From Harmothoe impar (lineage: Eukaryota; Annelida; Polychaeta; Phyllodocida; Polynoidae), in NCBI GenBank assembly GCA_947462335.1, contig OX381710.1, forward strand, positions 58,536,842 through 58,600,841: a stretch of 64,000 bases of DNA, written 5' to 3'. Within the stretch, counting starts at the first letter, position 1, and each line of letters begins with the position of its first letter. The notes under the pieces were generated by a model. It was not told where the DNA came from, searched no databases, and saw only the letters and a program-made list of their open reading frames with translations. Below, piece by piece: positions 56,601 through 64,000 of this stretch. The position numbers and the translations under genes were made by a program.

Positions 56601-59433
56601 CACTATACTCACTCCTGGAACCAAGCCACCTTGGCAAACTTCTGCTGCATGTGGAGGGGGTACTCGGAGAAGGCCTTCTGGTTCTGTAAGATGGGCAGCA
56701 CCTGGGCACCACACACATAGTATTGTTATATTCACACACAGAAACGAAACATTTGAGGTCCATATAAATAGGGTAGACAATTTTCATGTGGAATAAATGT
56801 TTGTCGTCGGATTTAGTGTGCAGTGAAAATTTCAACCATACTTCGGGAGTGGTCATTGCTTTAACAACTCGGGGGGTTGGTGGATTGGGGGGGGGGGGCA
56901 AAAAAATATGCACCCCTCTTGAGGGGGGTACCAAAAAAATTACACCCCTTTTTAGCGGAAAAGGCAGCATGTTACTATAGCTCGAAGGGTTCGGCAGTGC
57001 TCAATTTCAACCTGCCTGTAGGGGGGGACCAAAAACATTTCGACCCCTCTCGTGGGGGGACCAAAACAATTCCAACCTGCTCGCGCGAAAATCCACCGAC
57101 CCCCCCTGTTGTTAAAAAATGACCACTCCCTTAGTATATTTGTGAAAGGTTGTATGTTCTGACTGATATAACCTGAAACGTGTCATCTATCCGAAAGACA
57201 TGCCATGAAAAATAGTGGAGAATTAACTGAGGTGAGAACTGTTTCCTTCTTAGCAGGGCAAACAACAAAGTATGAAATGGATAAGAATTCTGATTAGCAT
57301 AGACATGTAAGTCTATGATTGTTTGTATATTTGTAATCTTTCTTTTGGACAACCTCGGTGAAGCATGGCAATCTGCATGAGATGTTGAATAAACCTTTTT
57401 CTTAAATGACTAAAATCCGATGTTCCGTAAGCATACCTTTTGTATCATGTCAGGTGTCCTCCCATGAGACGGGGTAGTGAGAATTGACTTTGATTCCTCA
57501 CTTAGATGTACCTACAAAGTAATAAAGTTTGAAAAGAAAACATCAATTAAACCTTATGATATAGTAATATAAAAGTAGGATGGTGTTTAAATTAGCATGT
57601 TGAAAAGCAGCATCCTCAAAATGTATATAAGTTAAATAGGTTGAGGAAGTTATAAATGTCACATGAAGAAATTAGCTGCATGTCTACCTGCGTTAGGTCA
57701 GTCCTGCCCTGCAGAGCACATGCACATATGAGAGGACTCAAAGTATCGACAATAGACGTTTAATTCTTTCTTACAGATATTTATAATTGCATAACACCCG
57801 ACAGTTAATACCTACATTATTATGTTCAACTTAGAGTGCAATGCAACATTCCCGTTAGATTTTAAAGCATTTCTTGAACACAGAATTATTGTAAGAATAC
57901 TATTTACCTCTTTCTGTGCAGAGTAGAGTTTGGGGTCGAAGGTGAGCCCCGACCGTTCTGCCATGTCATGTTGGCTTGTGCTCTCCTCTATCTCCTTGGC
58001 CATGTCCAGAAAACTCTTCAGGGCTTCGTCCGAAGAGTCATCTTTTCTAAAAGACATGATGAAGACGATACATAAAATTTCCCCCCATTTATACTGAATG
58101 GAATAAGATGTGACATGTGTCTTTGTCATCACACAGTAATAAACAATATGGCAGCATAGTACATCGTCTGTTTTGGAGTATCTCTGTGTATCATCTTCAT
58201 TGTCCGATCGCGATGATCGATGATGAACACAATTATATTCAAGAATTTGCATGGATGCGTTATTAGCACAATCAGGTAGTACATATACTATATTGATAGC
58301 AGTTGTAACAAAATGAGATCATTTAAAGAATATATTAAGATAAGCTTTAATGAACAATATCAAACAACCACCGATCACCCATAGTACAAATGTGGGGACA
58401 CAGCATGTAGGATCTTTTACTGCATACATACTCCAGCTTATACCGTAGCCCTTGAACCCCCTAGTGGTAGAGCATTCTTCTCCCATTGTGTTTCTCAGTG
58501 TGGTGCCCAACTAACCCAGCCTGCTAATCCTGCTCTGGCTATAGTACATGTACTAGTAGTAGATTACTACGTCTTTGGCCAAAGCAGATACAGACAGTCA
58601 AAATAAACAGGCCCGGCAGAGTAAAGGAATAACGGGCCGTACAATATACTTAAATTTAACGTGACATGACAACTAATTATTTTGAACGGGACACAAAGAA
58701 GGTGATAATATCTGCCTATTAACTTAGGTTGGTGTCAGTGGGTGAAAAATATGACCCAGTAAACACTCTACATATTTTCTACGCAGATGCTAATATTGAA
58801 ACAAGTTTAGAAACGTTTATGCAAATTGATGTTAGACAATTATCATTGCAATGTAGAATACGTATTTTCTTTCACCCTTTTGAAATGACATATACATCTT
58901 GTCTTTAATAAGTCCTGCAAAATTTTGGTTTCGAGAGATAAATGTATGTTTCTCTTGAACTTCTGTTAAACCTCTGGGATGCGTGAATGTTTGACATAGT
59001 ATTATGTTGCATTGATTTTTATTTCAAGTAAAATCTTTGGAGACGTTTAAACAGACGTATATCAACATGGCCGTAAATCATCGCGTAGGACACGCAGCTT
59101 GTATGAGAGTCAGAACCCCAGTGCGACTTATACAATTCTCCCAAGGTGGGGGTGCGGCTTATGCAAGGATTTTTGGCAGCATATATATAGTACAGTCCTA
59201 AAGTCGCCAAGACTATGTAGGAAGCTATTTATGTTCCACCAGGATTTTATGTCAAATATATCTCTATAAGAATTATTCTGTTGACTGGGCAGGAGCTCAC
59301 CATAATTCACATATTAGTATCATAATTTAGTCAGGTTATAATCAAAAAGGGTGTTGACTTACTTTGCCAGACTCTTGAACCAGGACAGTACTAGGGAAAC
59401 CTTTCTCACCGATCGCCGAAACAAAGACAGTGC
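47528..59433 (-). CDS. CNBD2: Gene B: CNBD2-like protein, span of 15 joined exons
   Basis: Joined by splice phase, the exons give 600 residues. The N-block ALSLFRRSVRKVSLVL is followed by GLTFDPKLYSAQKE and FSEYPLHMQQKFAKVAWFQE. Domain 1 has RMILKQGHYAENFYFILAG and the full cassette FGEVALLQQSVRTATV (Glu and Arg nine apart, predicted to bind cAMP or cGMP). Domain 2 starts FRPGAVVVADSKKNEWIYI, is interrupted by a 200-residue acidic/basic insertion, and ends RPKDAFGLEMVKF...LIMLSRKFF. Intron phases match gene A at the key junctions (2, 0, 2, 1, 0, with FG|E conserved). Gene B has one extra intron in the helical region and more exons in the insertion. The true 5' end is uncertain: the start Met is in an upstream exon, perhaps beyond 59991-60057. 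Confidence 0.82.
48235..48324 (-). CDS. Gene B exon: domain 2 C-helix (LIMLSRKFFERHA)
   Basis: 90 bp, acceptor ATTTGCAG, donor AAAAG|GTAAGT, phase 0 to phase 0. VSNGCELIMLSRKFFERHAT matches gene A AEAVLISRKFFMQHL. Confidence 0.88.
48466..48535. repeat. Hairpin repeat (family 1, short)
   Basis: GTTGAAGGTGGGGCCGCA pairs with TGCGGCTCCACCTTCAAC around GGCCGAATGAAA. Confidence 0.7.
48640..49022. repeat. Dispersed repeat with hairpins, sister of 43745-44055
   Basis: Two tandem hairpin heads (48648-48750 and 48750-48875), bounded by AAATGCCAA and TTGGCATTT words, are followed by the GAATACGGTCACATTGTATT block. Same orientation as the gene A copy. Confidence 0.8.
49043..49111 (-). CDS. Gene B exon: domain 2 middle
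   Basis: 69 bp, acceptor GTTTGTAG, donor CTG|GTGAGA, phase 0. It encodes GLEMVKFDDEGYDTSTNTSV. Confidence 0.8.
49612..49685 (+). mobile_element. tRNA-like SINE fragment
   Basis: GTGGTCCAGTTGGCAAAGAG resembles an A box/D arm, and AGGTTAGAAACT about 45 bp later a B box. No terminator or second copy identified. Confidence 0.3.
49742..50493. mobile_element. Inverted-repeat element with CACACT ends and TAGTCAGTACTGACTA motif
   Basis: Ends CACACTGATGTTCTTTATGC and, inverted, CACACTATTAATATTCTAGG, followed inward by AGTCAGTACTGACTA-type near-palindromes (49770, 49840, 49905). It shares this design with the 2.35 kb element at 23653-26004. Confidence 0.45.
50813..50992 (-). CDS. Gene B exon: acidic insertion and domain 2 restart
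   Basis: 180 bp, acceptor CTGTACAG, donor TTT|GTAAGT, phase 0. MPVMPASWAYLDDDEDDRLT, then a KPPPAKPA linker and FVQLDLLRPKDAF. Confidence 0.85.
50993..52508. other. Gene B intron, nothing further recognised
   Basis: AT-rich; no repeat or RNA gene was recognised. Confidence 0.4.
52509..52677 (-). CDS. Gene B exon: basic insertion
   Basis: 169 bp. The acceptor must be GCGACATAG (at 52678-52679), not the nearer GGGAG, because only this keeps the frame (phase 2 in, IREDAETPIEG). Donor ATT|GTAAGT. Lys/Pro-rich: KKRKNPPKSAPTPIKSPRIV. Confidence 0.85.
53030..53166 (-). CDS. Gene B exon: acidic stretch in insertion
   Basis: 137 bp, acceptor CTCTTCAG, donor CAG|GTACGC, leaving in phase 2. DFQKFEDEKDEEEQDVGEGD, then basic VRVTRFTLPARPVTTK. 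Confidence 0.85.
53249..53604. mobile_element. Inverted-repeat MITE (family AAGTGRCATRGTCCGAT), copy 2
   Basis: 356 bp in a gene B intron. Ends AAGTGGCATAGTCCGAT and ATCGGACCATGCCACTT. It is diverged from the copy at 16371 but aligns along its length. The right TA flank is not intact. Confidence 0.85.
53784..53866 (-). CDS. Gene B exon: acidic insertion
   Basis: 83 bp, acceptor TTGGTCTAG, donor GAG|GTGAGC, phase 1 in, phase 0 out. RLEDKEADYTSDDDLSSNEE, with possible casein kinase 2-type sites. Confidence 0.83.
54093..54204 (-). CDS. Gene B exon: domain 2 beta strands
   Basis: 112 bp, acceptor TTCACACAG, donor CCTG|GTGGGT chosen because the alternative GTAATT four bases downstream breaks the frame in the next exon. 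GSCQVLKRLDAVNPRRPWTD. Confidence 0.83.
54552..54842 (-). CDS. Gene B exon: phosphate-binding cassette and start of domain 2
   Basis: 291 bp, acceptor GTGTACAG, donor TCG|GTAAGT, phase 0. EVALLQQSVRTATVES carries the Glu and Arg of the cyclic nucleotide site; MDILVITREDFQRIFF is the C-helix; then HFFRPGAVVVADSKKNEWIY. It corresponds to gene A 40656-40885 plus part of 41628-41800, so gene A has an intron here that gene B lacks. Confidence 0.9.
55140..55546. mobile_element. Inverted-repeat element of the AAGTCGGACAC family
   Basis: 407 bp with ends ATTGCACCTAAAGTCGGACAC and, inverted, ATTGAACCTAAAGTCGGACAC (one mismatch; each written piece is the first or last 21 bp less one). No meaningful ORF. 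Further copies or ends lie at 60217-60580, 62297-62325, 62690-62712, 63030-63045 and 19318. Confidence 0.7.
55909..55994 (-). CDS. Gene B exon: first domain, middle
   Basis: 86 bp, acceptor GTTTGCAG, donor GGG|GTAAGT, phase 1 in, phase 0 out. IVKLITKDGNGQLCMRAVAR, ending QSGQSFG before the conserved FG|E intron. Confidence 0.87.
56337..56410 (-). CDS. Gene B exon: start of first domain
   Basis: 74 bp, the same length as gene A 38090-38163. Acceptor CCCCAG, donor AAAG|GTAGGT. VPPKRMILKQGHYAENFYFI. Confidence 0.88.
56613..56701 (-). CDS. Gene B exon: helical lead-in to domain 1
   Basis: 89 bp, acceptor GGTGCCCAG, donor CAGGA|GTGAGT, phase 0 in, phase 2 out. FSEYPLHMQQKFAKVAWFQ aligns with the amplified exon end of gene A. 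Confidence 0.87.
56845..57130. mobile_element. MITE with GGGAGTGGTCATT ends in gene B intron
   Basis: 286 bp. Both ends read GGGAGTGGTCATT...TTAACAAC..GGGGGGT.GGTGGAT in inverted orientation (about 40 bp). The interior holds G-rich/C-rich blocks such as GGGGGGGACCAAAAACATTT. No ORF of its own. Confidence 0.8.
57437..57511 (-). CDS. Gene B exon: helical segment
   Basis: 75 bp, acceptor ACTTTGTAG, donor AAG|GTATGC, phase 0 to phase 0. VHLSEESKSILTTPSHGRTP aligns with gene A IQLSQETKAALRMEPEERTE. Confidence 0.8.
57908..58046 (-). CDS. Gene B exon: GLTFDPKLYSAQKE segment
   Basis: 139 bp, acceptor GTCTTTTAG, donor GAG|GTAAAT, phase 2 in, phase 0 out. ALKSFLDMAKEIEESTSQHD, then GLTFDPKLYSAQKE. 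Confidence 0.87.
59363..59433 (-). CDS. Gene B exon: conserved N-block
   Basis: 71 bp, acceptor CTATTTTCAG, donor CAAA|GTAAGT, leaving in phase 2. ALSLFRRSVRKVSLVLSWFK. Confidence 0.8.
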
Positions 59434-59990
59434 CTGAAAATAGGACATGATTATGATCAGCTTTTCTTCTTCTGATATAACTGTTACTATGCCTTCGTAC
59501 TAATTTCGGAATGTACCTAGAGAAATCGACAGTGGAAATTCCCACACTGATGTAAACCAACTAGTATGGAATTATGACTTCTTAAGACATAGGCCTACAC
59601 TGCCCTAATTACACTGATGAAGACCTAGTACGGGTTGTTCTGTTAGGCTGATTAAAGCTGTACACGGTGATGCATAGAGCAGGTTACAGTTTACATTATA
59701 ATTACATGTACTAAGCAGCTGGTATTGCAGGCCTCTACTGATAGGCCGTACTGCATGTATAGGACTACAGGATCAGGCATTAAGACTTAAGACTAGGTAC
59801 ATAGATCGGGGCGGGATACTTTCTATGGTTTAAGATCCAGTCAATACATTGTAGACGATACCTTATCCGAATGCATCATAACATATAAATCCAAAGGCAA
59901 ACATAGGACATGAGATACGATCATTATGCAGTACATTGGACAACTATAATGAAAAGAAGTAAAGTAACAGGTACCGAACAAACACAGCAC

Positions 59991-60057
59991 CTTTCGTAGG
60001 GCATTTTGTTGGTAGTCAGAAGCTGTACCAGGGTAAAGGCACCCATTTCGGACGCTC
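59991..60057 (-). CDS. Possible upstream exon of gene B
   Basis: 67 bp from a good acceptor (TTTTTTGTTGTACAG) to a weak donor (AAAG|GTGCTG). It reads SVRNGCLYPGTASDYQQNAL and joins 59363-59433 in phase 0. Its first 30 bp match an inverted copy at 55730-55760, so it may be a repeat fragment rather than an exon. Confidence 0.3.
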
Positions 60058-60109
60058 CTGTACAACAAAAAAGTAGTCACCCTTGCCTCTTAAATTTGAA
60101 ACCATTAAA

Positions 60110-62930
60110 GGATAAGCATATATATATAGCTTTTATTTCCTAGCAAATTTCAATAAATAATATACTTTAAGTAGGAATAAATCCACATCTTACATATCAT
60201 TTCAAAAAGATGAAACTGCACCTAAAGTCGGACACCTGTACCTAAAGTCAAACTATGGACTTGAATTGTCACAAAAGAAACATATGTTCCTATAGTTATC
60301 ATTAGGAATAGCATAGGTAAAGAGGAAGCTAGAAAACATTGAACAAGAAAACCAATTTCCCAGAATATAGTAAAAACACCGAGGCAGTCAAGCAGTCACA
60401 ATACCATGTAAGCCATGGCAAATATTTGGTATATTGTATTTTTTAGAAGGAGGAACCCCTCAATTTTAAGATTTAGTGGATATGAAATAGTAATAATAAC
60501 TATGTACTTGAATGTTAATGGTGTCCAACTCAAGTTAGCTGTCCGACTCAGGGTCCCTCTACCCTACATTGTTGGCATTCACAAGCGCGGTGATCCCATA
60601 GGACATAGATGTCCTGCCTTGGTAGTTTAGAAGTGCCAATTAGTAGGTATTATTTAGGAATCACCCATGAATACGATTATAATTTCTTAATAGAGGTCGG
60701 GGGGGGGGCAGGGAAATTGTAAGAGCTTTCCAATTGTCTGTGTATAACACTGTATAACATACAGTGCGAAGGATTCAACGTTTACAATGCTAAGCTTTGC
60801 CAACTTCTAAAGCCCTTACAACTGTGTAATTGACTGTAAATATGGCAAACAGGTAGTTTTATAATTGTTTGTACATGCATTTTCTGGACTCTATACCATA
60901 TCTAGTGCTACACTGAGCCTATTGCTTGCAGTAGTTACAATAGATATAGGGCTACTAAGAGCTATGTCTATGTAGTGAGTTGTAAAACTACTAGCTGTAA
61001 AGTAACGGACACCACCCTGTAAATGTGTTACATGACAGTTGGCAAGTACTTGGTGATGTATACTCAAGTCCAACTGTTTGTTAACATGGGTACAATATTA
61101 GCCTAGCTTGAAGAATCATCTGATGAATCATTTATATGCACATGTATAAGTACAACTATGGTCATGGCGGTTGCTATTTACTCACGCATGGTACGTTTGC
61201 CTTTTGTTGTGAACAAACAAGACGAGTGTTTTAGTCTGCCGAACACAGTGAATAACATAACATGAGTTAAGTCCTAGAGCAGCAATGCCATAAAGGACTA
61301 GGCATTAAAATCGGCATGCATCTATTTAGTAAAGTGGTAGTCAATAGATTATGACTAGGCCTATAGTTTAACGAAAATTGAATTACCCGATATATAACTA
61401 TTTGGTAGAAGCCAAAAGTAATTAAAGGATCCATTAGTCAAAAGTTGGTGGTTGAATTACATGCATTCTAGAACATTGCTGTTTATAAGTAATAACAATA
61501 TTTTGAAACATCCCTATATTTGTTATGTTGAGACTGTACTAAAGATGTATTACTAAGTGGATAAGATTATCGTACAGTAGTAGTGCACGCTGCATCTCTT
61601 GTTTTGTAACGGGTATGGTACATTTTAAAGTAGAAAAAAAGTTTCAATACAGTCTATGATTCCTACTAGGACTACATATTTTGTTCATGATTTCCTGATG
61701 ACTTAAACATTGTTTCACAAGATCAGATCACCAATCTTACCCAAATATCTCGTTTTCCGTTCCTAATCACATGACTACATTCTCAAAGGCAGTTCTGACA
61801 CACAATTGGGGTAAGCATAGGAGGGGTAAGTAAAACACAAGGACACCATGTAGGGAATAGATGTATAATAGGTCTCTGTGCTGTGTATAACAGGGTACTA
61901 GGCACCGAAAAGGGCCTGCAGTGGCACACTATAGAGACCCTGTGATAATTATTATTTATTATTATGTTTATTGAATAAATCGTCTCCAGGAGTCGTTTTT
62001 CATACACAAACAAAAAAATTTGACCTGGAGGTCCAAAAACTCTTACATTTGTTGAAGGATGTAGACATGATTTTACTCCACAAAAGTATGGCCTCTCGCT
62101 GGTCTCCCGCCTGCTTATTGGACACCACACATCTTTATACCACACTTGGGTGGAAAAACAAAAGAAACTGCCTGCTTATATTATACGAACAAAAGGTGTG
62201 AAAAACAGTCACCACTGGTGTAGCATAAGCCAGTTAAACCACTGCCAGACCCCTGTACAAAGGATATTGGCTTATAGTGGATTCACCCAAAGACGGACAC
62301 AGACCCTAAGTCGGACACTTTTAGGCCTGTACTATCATAACAATGCATCTAGTTATGTATGTGTTTGAATAGGGAAGTAAAATTCAAGTGTTTTACTTGA
62401 AGATAAAAGTAGAGCCAAGTATACATACATATCATATTGATATTTATTGATGCCCTGAACTGGCCCTGTTTTGCATTGAAGGTTTGGTGGGCAATCTCTA
62501 GATTTTTGTGGTACCACATGTCGGACATCATTGTTATCATATTAAATTATGATGAGTATGGATGCATAAGCTGTCTTTGAAAGAGATAAGCAGTTAGGCA
62601 TATATATATTGAGGATTCTTTATTACAAAATACACAGGAATAACTACCATAAATACCTATATAAAACCCTTTAAAAGAGGCGCTCCAATTGCACCTAAAG
62701 TCGGACACCAATTTCCAATTGGTTTTCCTCATCCTACAGATAATGGGGCAGTCAGATTTATGACTATAATACTATATACATTAAATATTACTTATCTTAT
62801 CCGGCATTCTACCATGAAAATATGAAAATGTGCTGATCCATTATTTTGTAAAGTGAGAAAATATACTTTTCTGGTATACGTTAGGTTCAAGGTAGTTAAG
62901 CACATATTTCCTATGGAAACATCTTATATA
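60110..62930. other. Repeat-rich non-coding stretch right of gene B
   Basis: Contains AAGTCGGACAC-family fragments (60217-60240, 60521-60580, 62297-62325, 62690-62712). No exon is convincing. A 120-codon minus-strand frame at 61783-62145 has no splice sites or motifs. Confidence 0.45.
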
Positions 62931-62934
62931 TCTT

Positions 62935-63045
62935 GAATGGGAATCATACCCTAGGACTATTAGATCATGCCTGTCTAATTGATAAGGTGCTCTACCCTAT
63001 ATTTCCTTACAAAAAAACAAAGAAAACTAAAGTGTCCGACTTCAG
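62935..63045 (-). mobile_element. tRNA-like SINE of the AAGTCGGACAC family (minus copy)
   Basis: On the minus strand the order is CTGAAGTCGGACAC, a T-rich spacer, then GGGTAGAGCACCTTATCAAT (A box-like) and GGGTATGATTCCC (B box-like). It aligns with 19318-19425. Confidence 0.55.
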
Positions 63046-63169
63046 GTGAAATCAGCCCTTCTAATTTTTATTTTTTGAGTGATAATATTCAGGTGAAAAA
63101 AATACTTTAGAACCTTTATATTATACATAAGTAGTGTGAGGGACACGGTTTCTCCGAAAACAACGTTTT

Positions 63170-63241
63170 TGGAGACACCGGGAGTCGAACCCGGGGCCCT
63201 CCGCTTGCCAAGCGACCGCTCTACCACTGAGCTACATCCCC
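63170..63241 (-). tRNA. tRNA-Ala, anticodon GGC (copy 1)
   Basis: A complete cloverleaf can be drawn on the minus strand. The acceptor stem is GGGGATG with TGTCTCC, including the G3:U70 pair that marks alanine tRNAs, and the D arm is GCTC/GAGC. The anticodon stem GTCGC/GCGGA has one G:A mismatch; the loop TTGGCAA gives anticodon GGC. The variable loop is 5 nt and the T arm is CCGGG/CCCGG with loop TTCGACT. A box TAGCTCAGTGG and B box GGTTCGACTCC are intact. A Pol III stop (TTTT) follows about 12 bp downstream. No intron. Eukaryotes normally read GCC with an inosine-modified AGC tRNA, so GGC is odd. Confidence 0.88.
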
Positions 63242-63857
63242 TGTTCTATCAGATAGACCGTGTCTCACGTTACTGGATCGGTATGGCACAGAGGGGAGCG
63301 GATTACCCGAGTGATACCCCCTTGCGGGGTTACCACCAGGGAACGGGGAATCCGAGCCCCTACACTGCTCCCACCAGCTTCCATCACGTCCTCTAGATTC
63401 GGATTTTTCCGGGGGGTTACCAACCCTGGGCTTTCTCTCCCTCCGAGAAGGGGCTTTATCAAGCAGTTACAGAGAGTCCCAGCCCCCGGAGTATAGAGGC
63501 ACCTAGCACCAGGCCTTCTCACCCACTGGAGACCGAAGGTCCCAATGGGGCTTTATCAAGCAGTGTTGAGATACCCTGACTTCCTAGTGATGGAAGCTTT
63601 CCACACCATACCGATTCAGCCAATCATTGTTGTAACCAAGTCTCTAACTGCGTAACCAACTACCCGTACTAAGACTCGGTTGCTCCCAGTCGGCGAAGGT
63701 CCCATTCCTGGGACCATCTGGGGCTGACCCTGTTTCCAAGGTCACCGAGCCCTAGCAAGTTGGAACGCTTCCTTCCGACTTCTCAACATTTTTGCACCGA
63801 GCATGCTCGGTGTCTCCACCAGTGTGAGGGACACGGTTTCTCCGAAAACAACGTTTT

Positions 63858-63929
63858 TGGAGACACCGGGAGTCGAACCCGGGGCCCTCCGCTTGCCAAG
63901 CGACCGCTCTACCACTGAGCTACATCCCC
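63858..63929 (-). tRNA. tRNA-Ala, anticodon GGC (copy 2)
   Basis: Identical to the copy at 63170-63241, 688 bp away in the second unit, with the same downstream TTTT. Confidence 0.88.
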
Positions 63930-64000
63930 TGTTCTATCAGATAGACCGTGTCTCACGTTACTGGATCGGTATGGCACAGAGGGGAGCGGATAACCCGAGT

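Larger units (their letters stand above)
63134..64000. repeat. 688 bp tandem repeat carrying tRNA genes, continuing past the right edge
   Basis: Unit 1 runs 63134-63821; unit 2 begins at 63822 and is cut by the window end. The first 179 bp of unit 2 match unit 1 except one T/A change (63303 region). Each unit has a minus-strand tRNA-Ala. Near the unit end is a perfect palindrome CCGAGCATGCTCGG (63797-63810) followed by TGTCTCCA, which mimics the tRNA 3' end on the opposite strand. Confidence 0.9.

Noticed and set aside
61783..62145. 120-codon minus-strand gene
   Set aside because: No splice sites or motif; AT-rich and overlapping repeat fragments.
63136..63522. Protein-coding frames in the tRNA repeat unit
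   Set aside because: They cross the tRNA genes and have no homology or start context.

Overview
The window is nuclear DNA from an animal, most likely a marine invertebrate. The evidence is intron-rich genes with GT-AG junctions, long AT-rich introns, a truncated LINE, many inverted-repeat elements, several minisatellites and Pol III tRNA genes with internal A and B boxes. The species cannot be named from the sequence; cephalochordate, hemichordate and mollusc would all fit. There is no bacterial operon, CRISPR array or phage.

The backbone is a tail-to-tail pair of paralogous genes of the CNBD2 type (cyclic nucleotide-binding domain-containing protein 2, linked in mammals to sperm function). 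Gene A lies on the plus strand, with its conserved part in 12 exons from 31613 to 45065. Gene B lies on the minus strand, in 15 exons from 59433 down to 47528. I joined every exon by splice phase; both give uninterrupted reading frames (about 515 codons for the conserved part of A and 600 for B). Both keep a phosphate-binding cassette with the Glu and Arg at the usual spacing in the first cyclic nucleotide-binding domain. In both, a degenerate second domain is split by a charged insertion. Upstream of A are three long, basic, disordered exons (14883-15883, 22733-23366, 29782-30912). All end in phase 0, so each could splice to the first conserved exon.

Layout. 1-656: two minus-strand ORFs of an unidentified, possibly mobile, gene. 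611-6404: four nearly identical 1.45 kb tandem units that begin at that gene's start codon. 7763-9382: 45 copies of a 36 bp unit. 9654-9756: a possible lone exon. 10045-10996: a 5'-truncated non-LTR retrotransposon. 14.9-30.9 kb: the 5' exons of gene A mixed with repeats, including a CCCCT/AGGGG array that switches strand inside an inverted-repeat element. 31.6-45.1 kb: gene A, with a 50 bp minisatellite that has copied its own exon end and 5' splice site 46 times. 45.1-47.5 kb: the shared 3' region with an unassigned minus-strand exon. 47.5-60 kb: gene B. 60-63 kb: repeats. 63134 to the end: a 688 bp tandem repeat, each unit carrying a well-formed tRNA-Ala gene with the unusual anticodon GGC.

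The most unusual signals are the amplified exon-intron boundary (34312-36611), the tRNA-Ala(GGC) array, and the promoter-like 1.45 kb array that repeats an ORF start codon.
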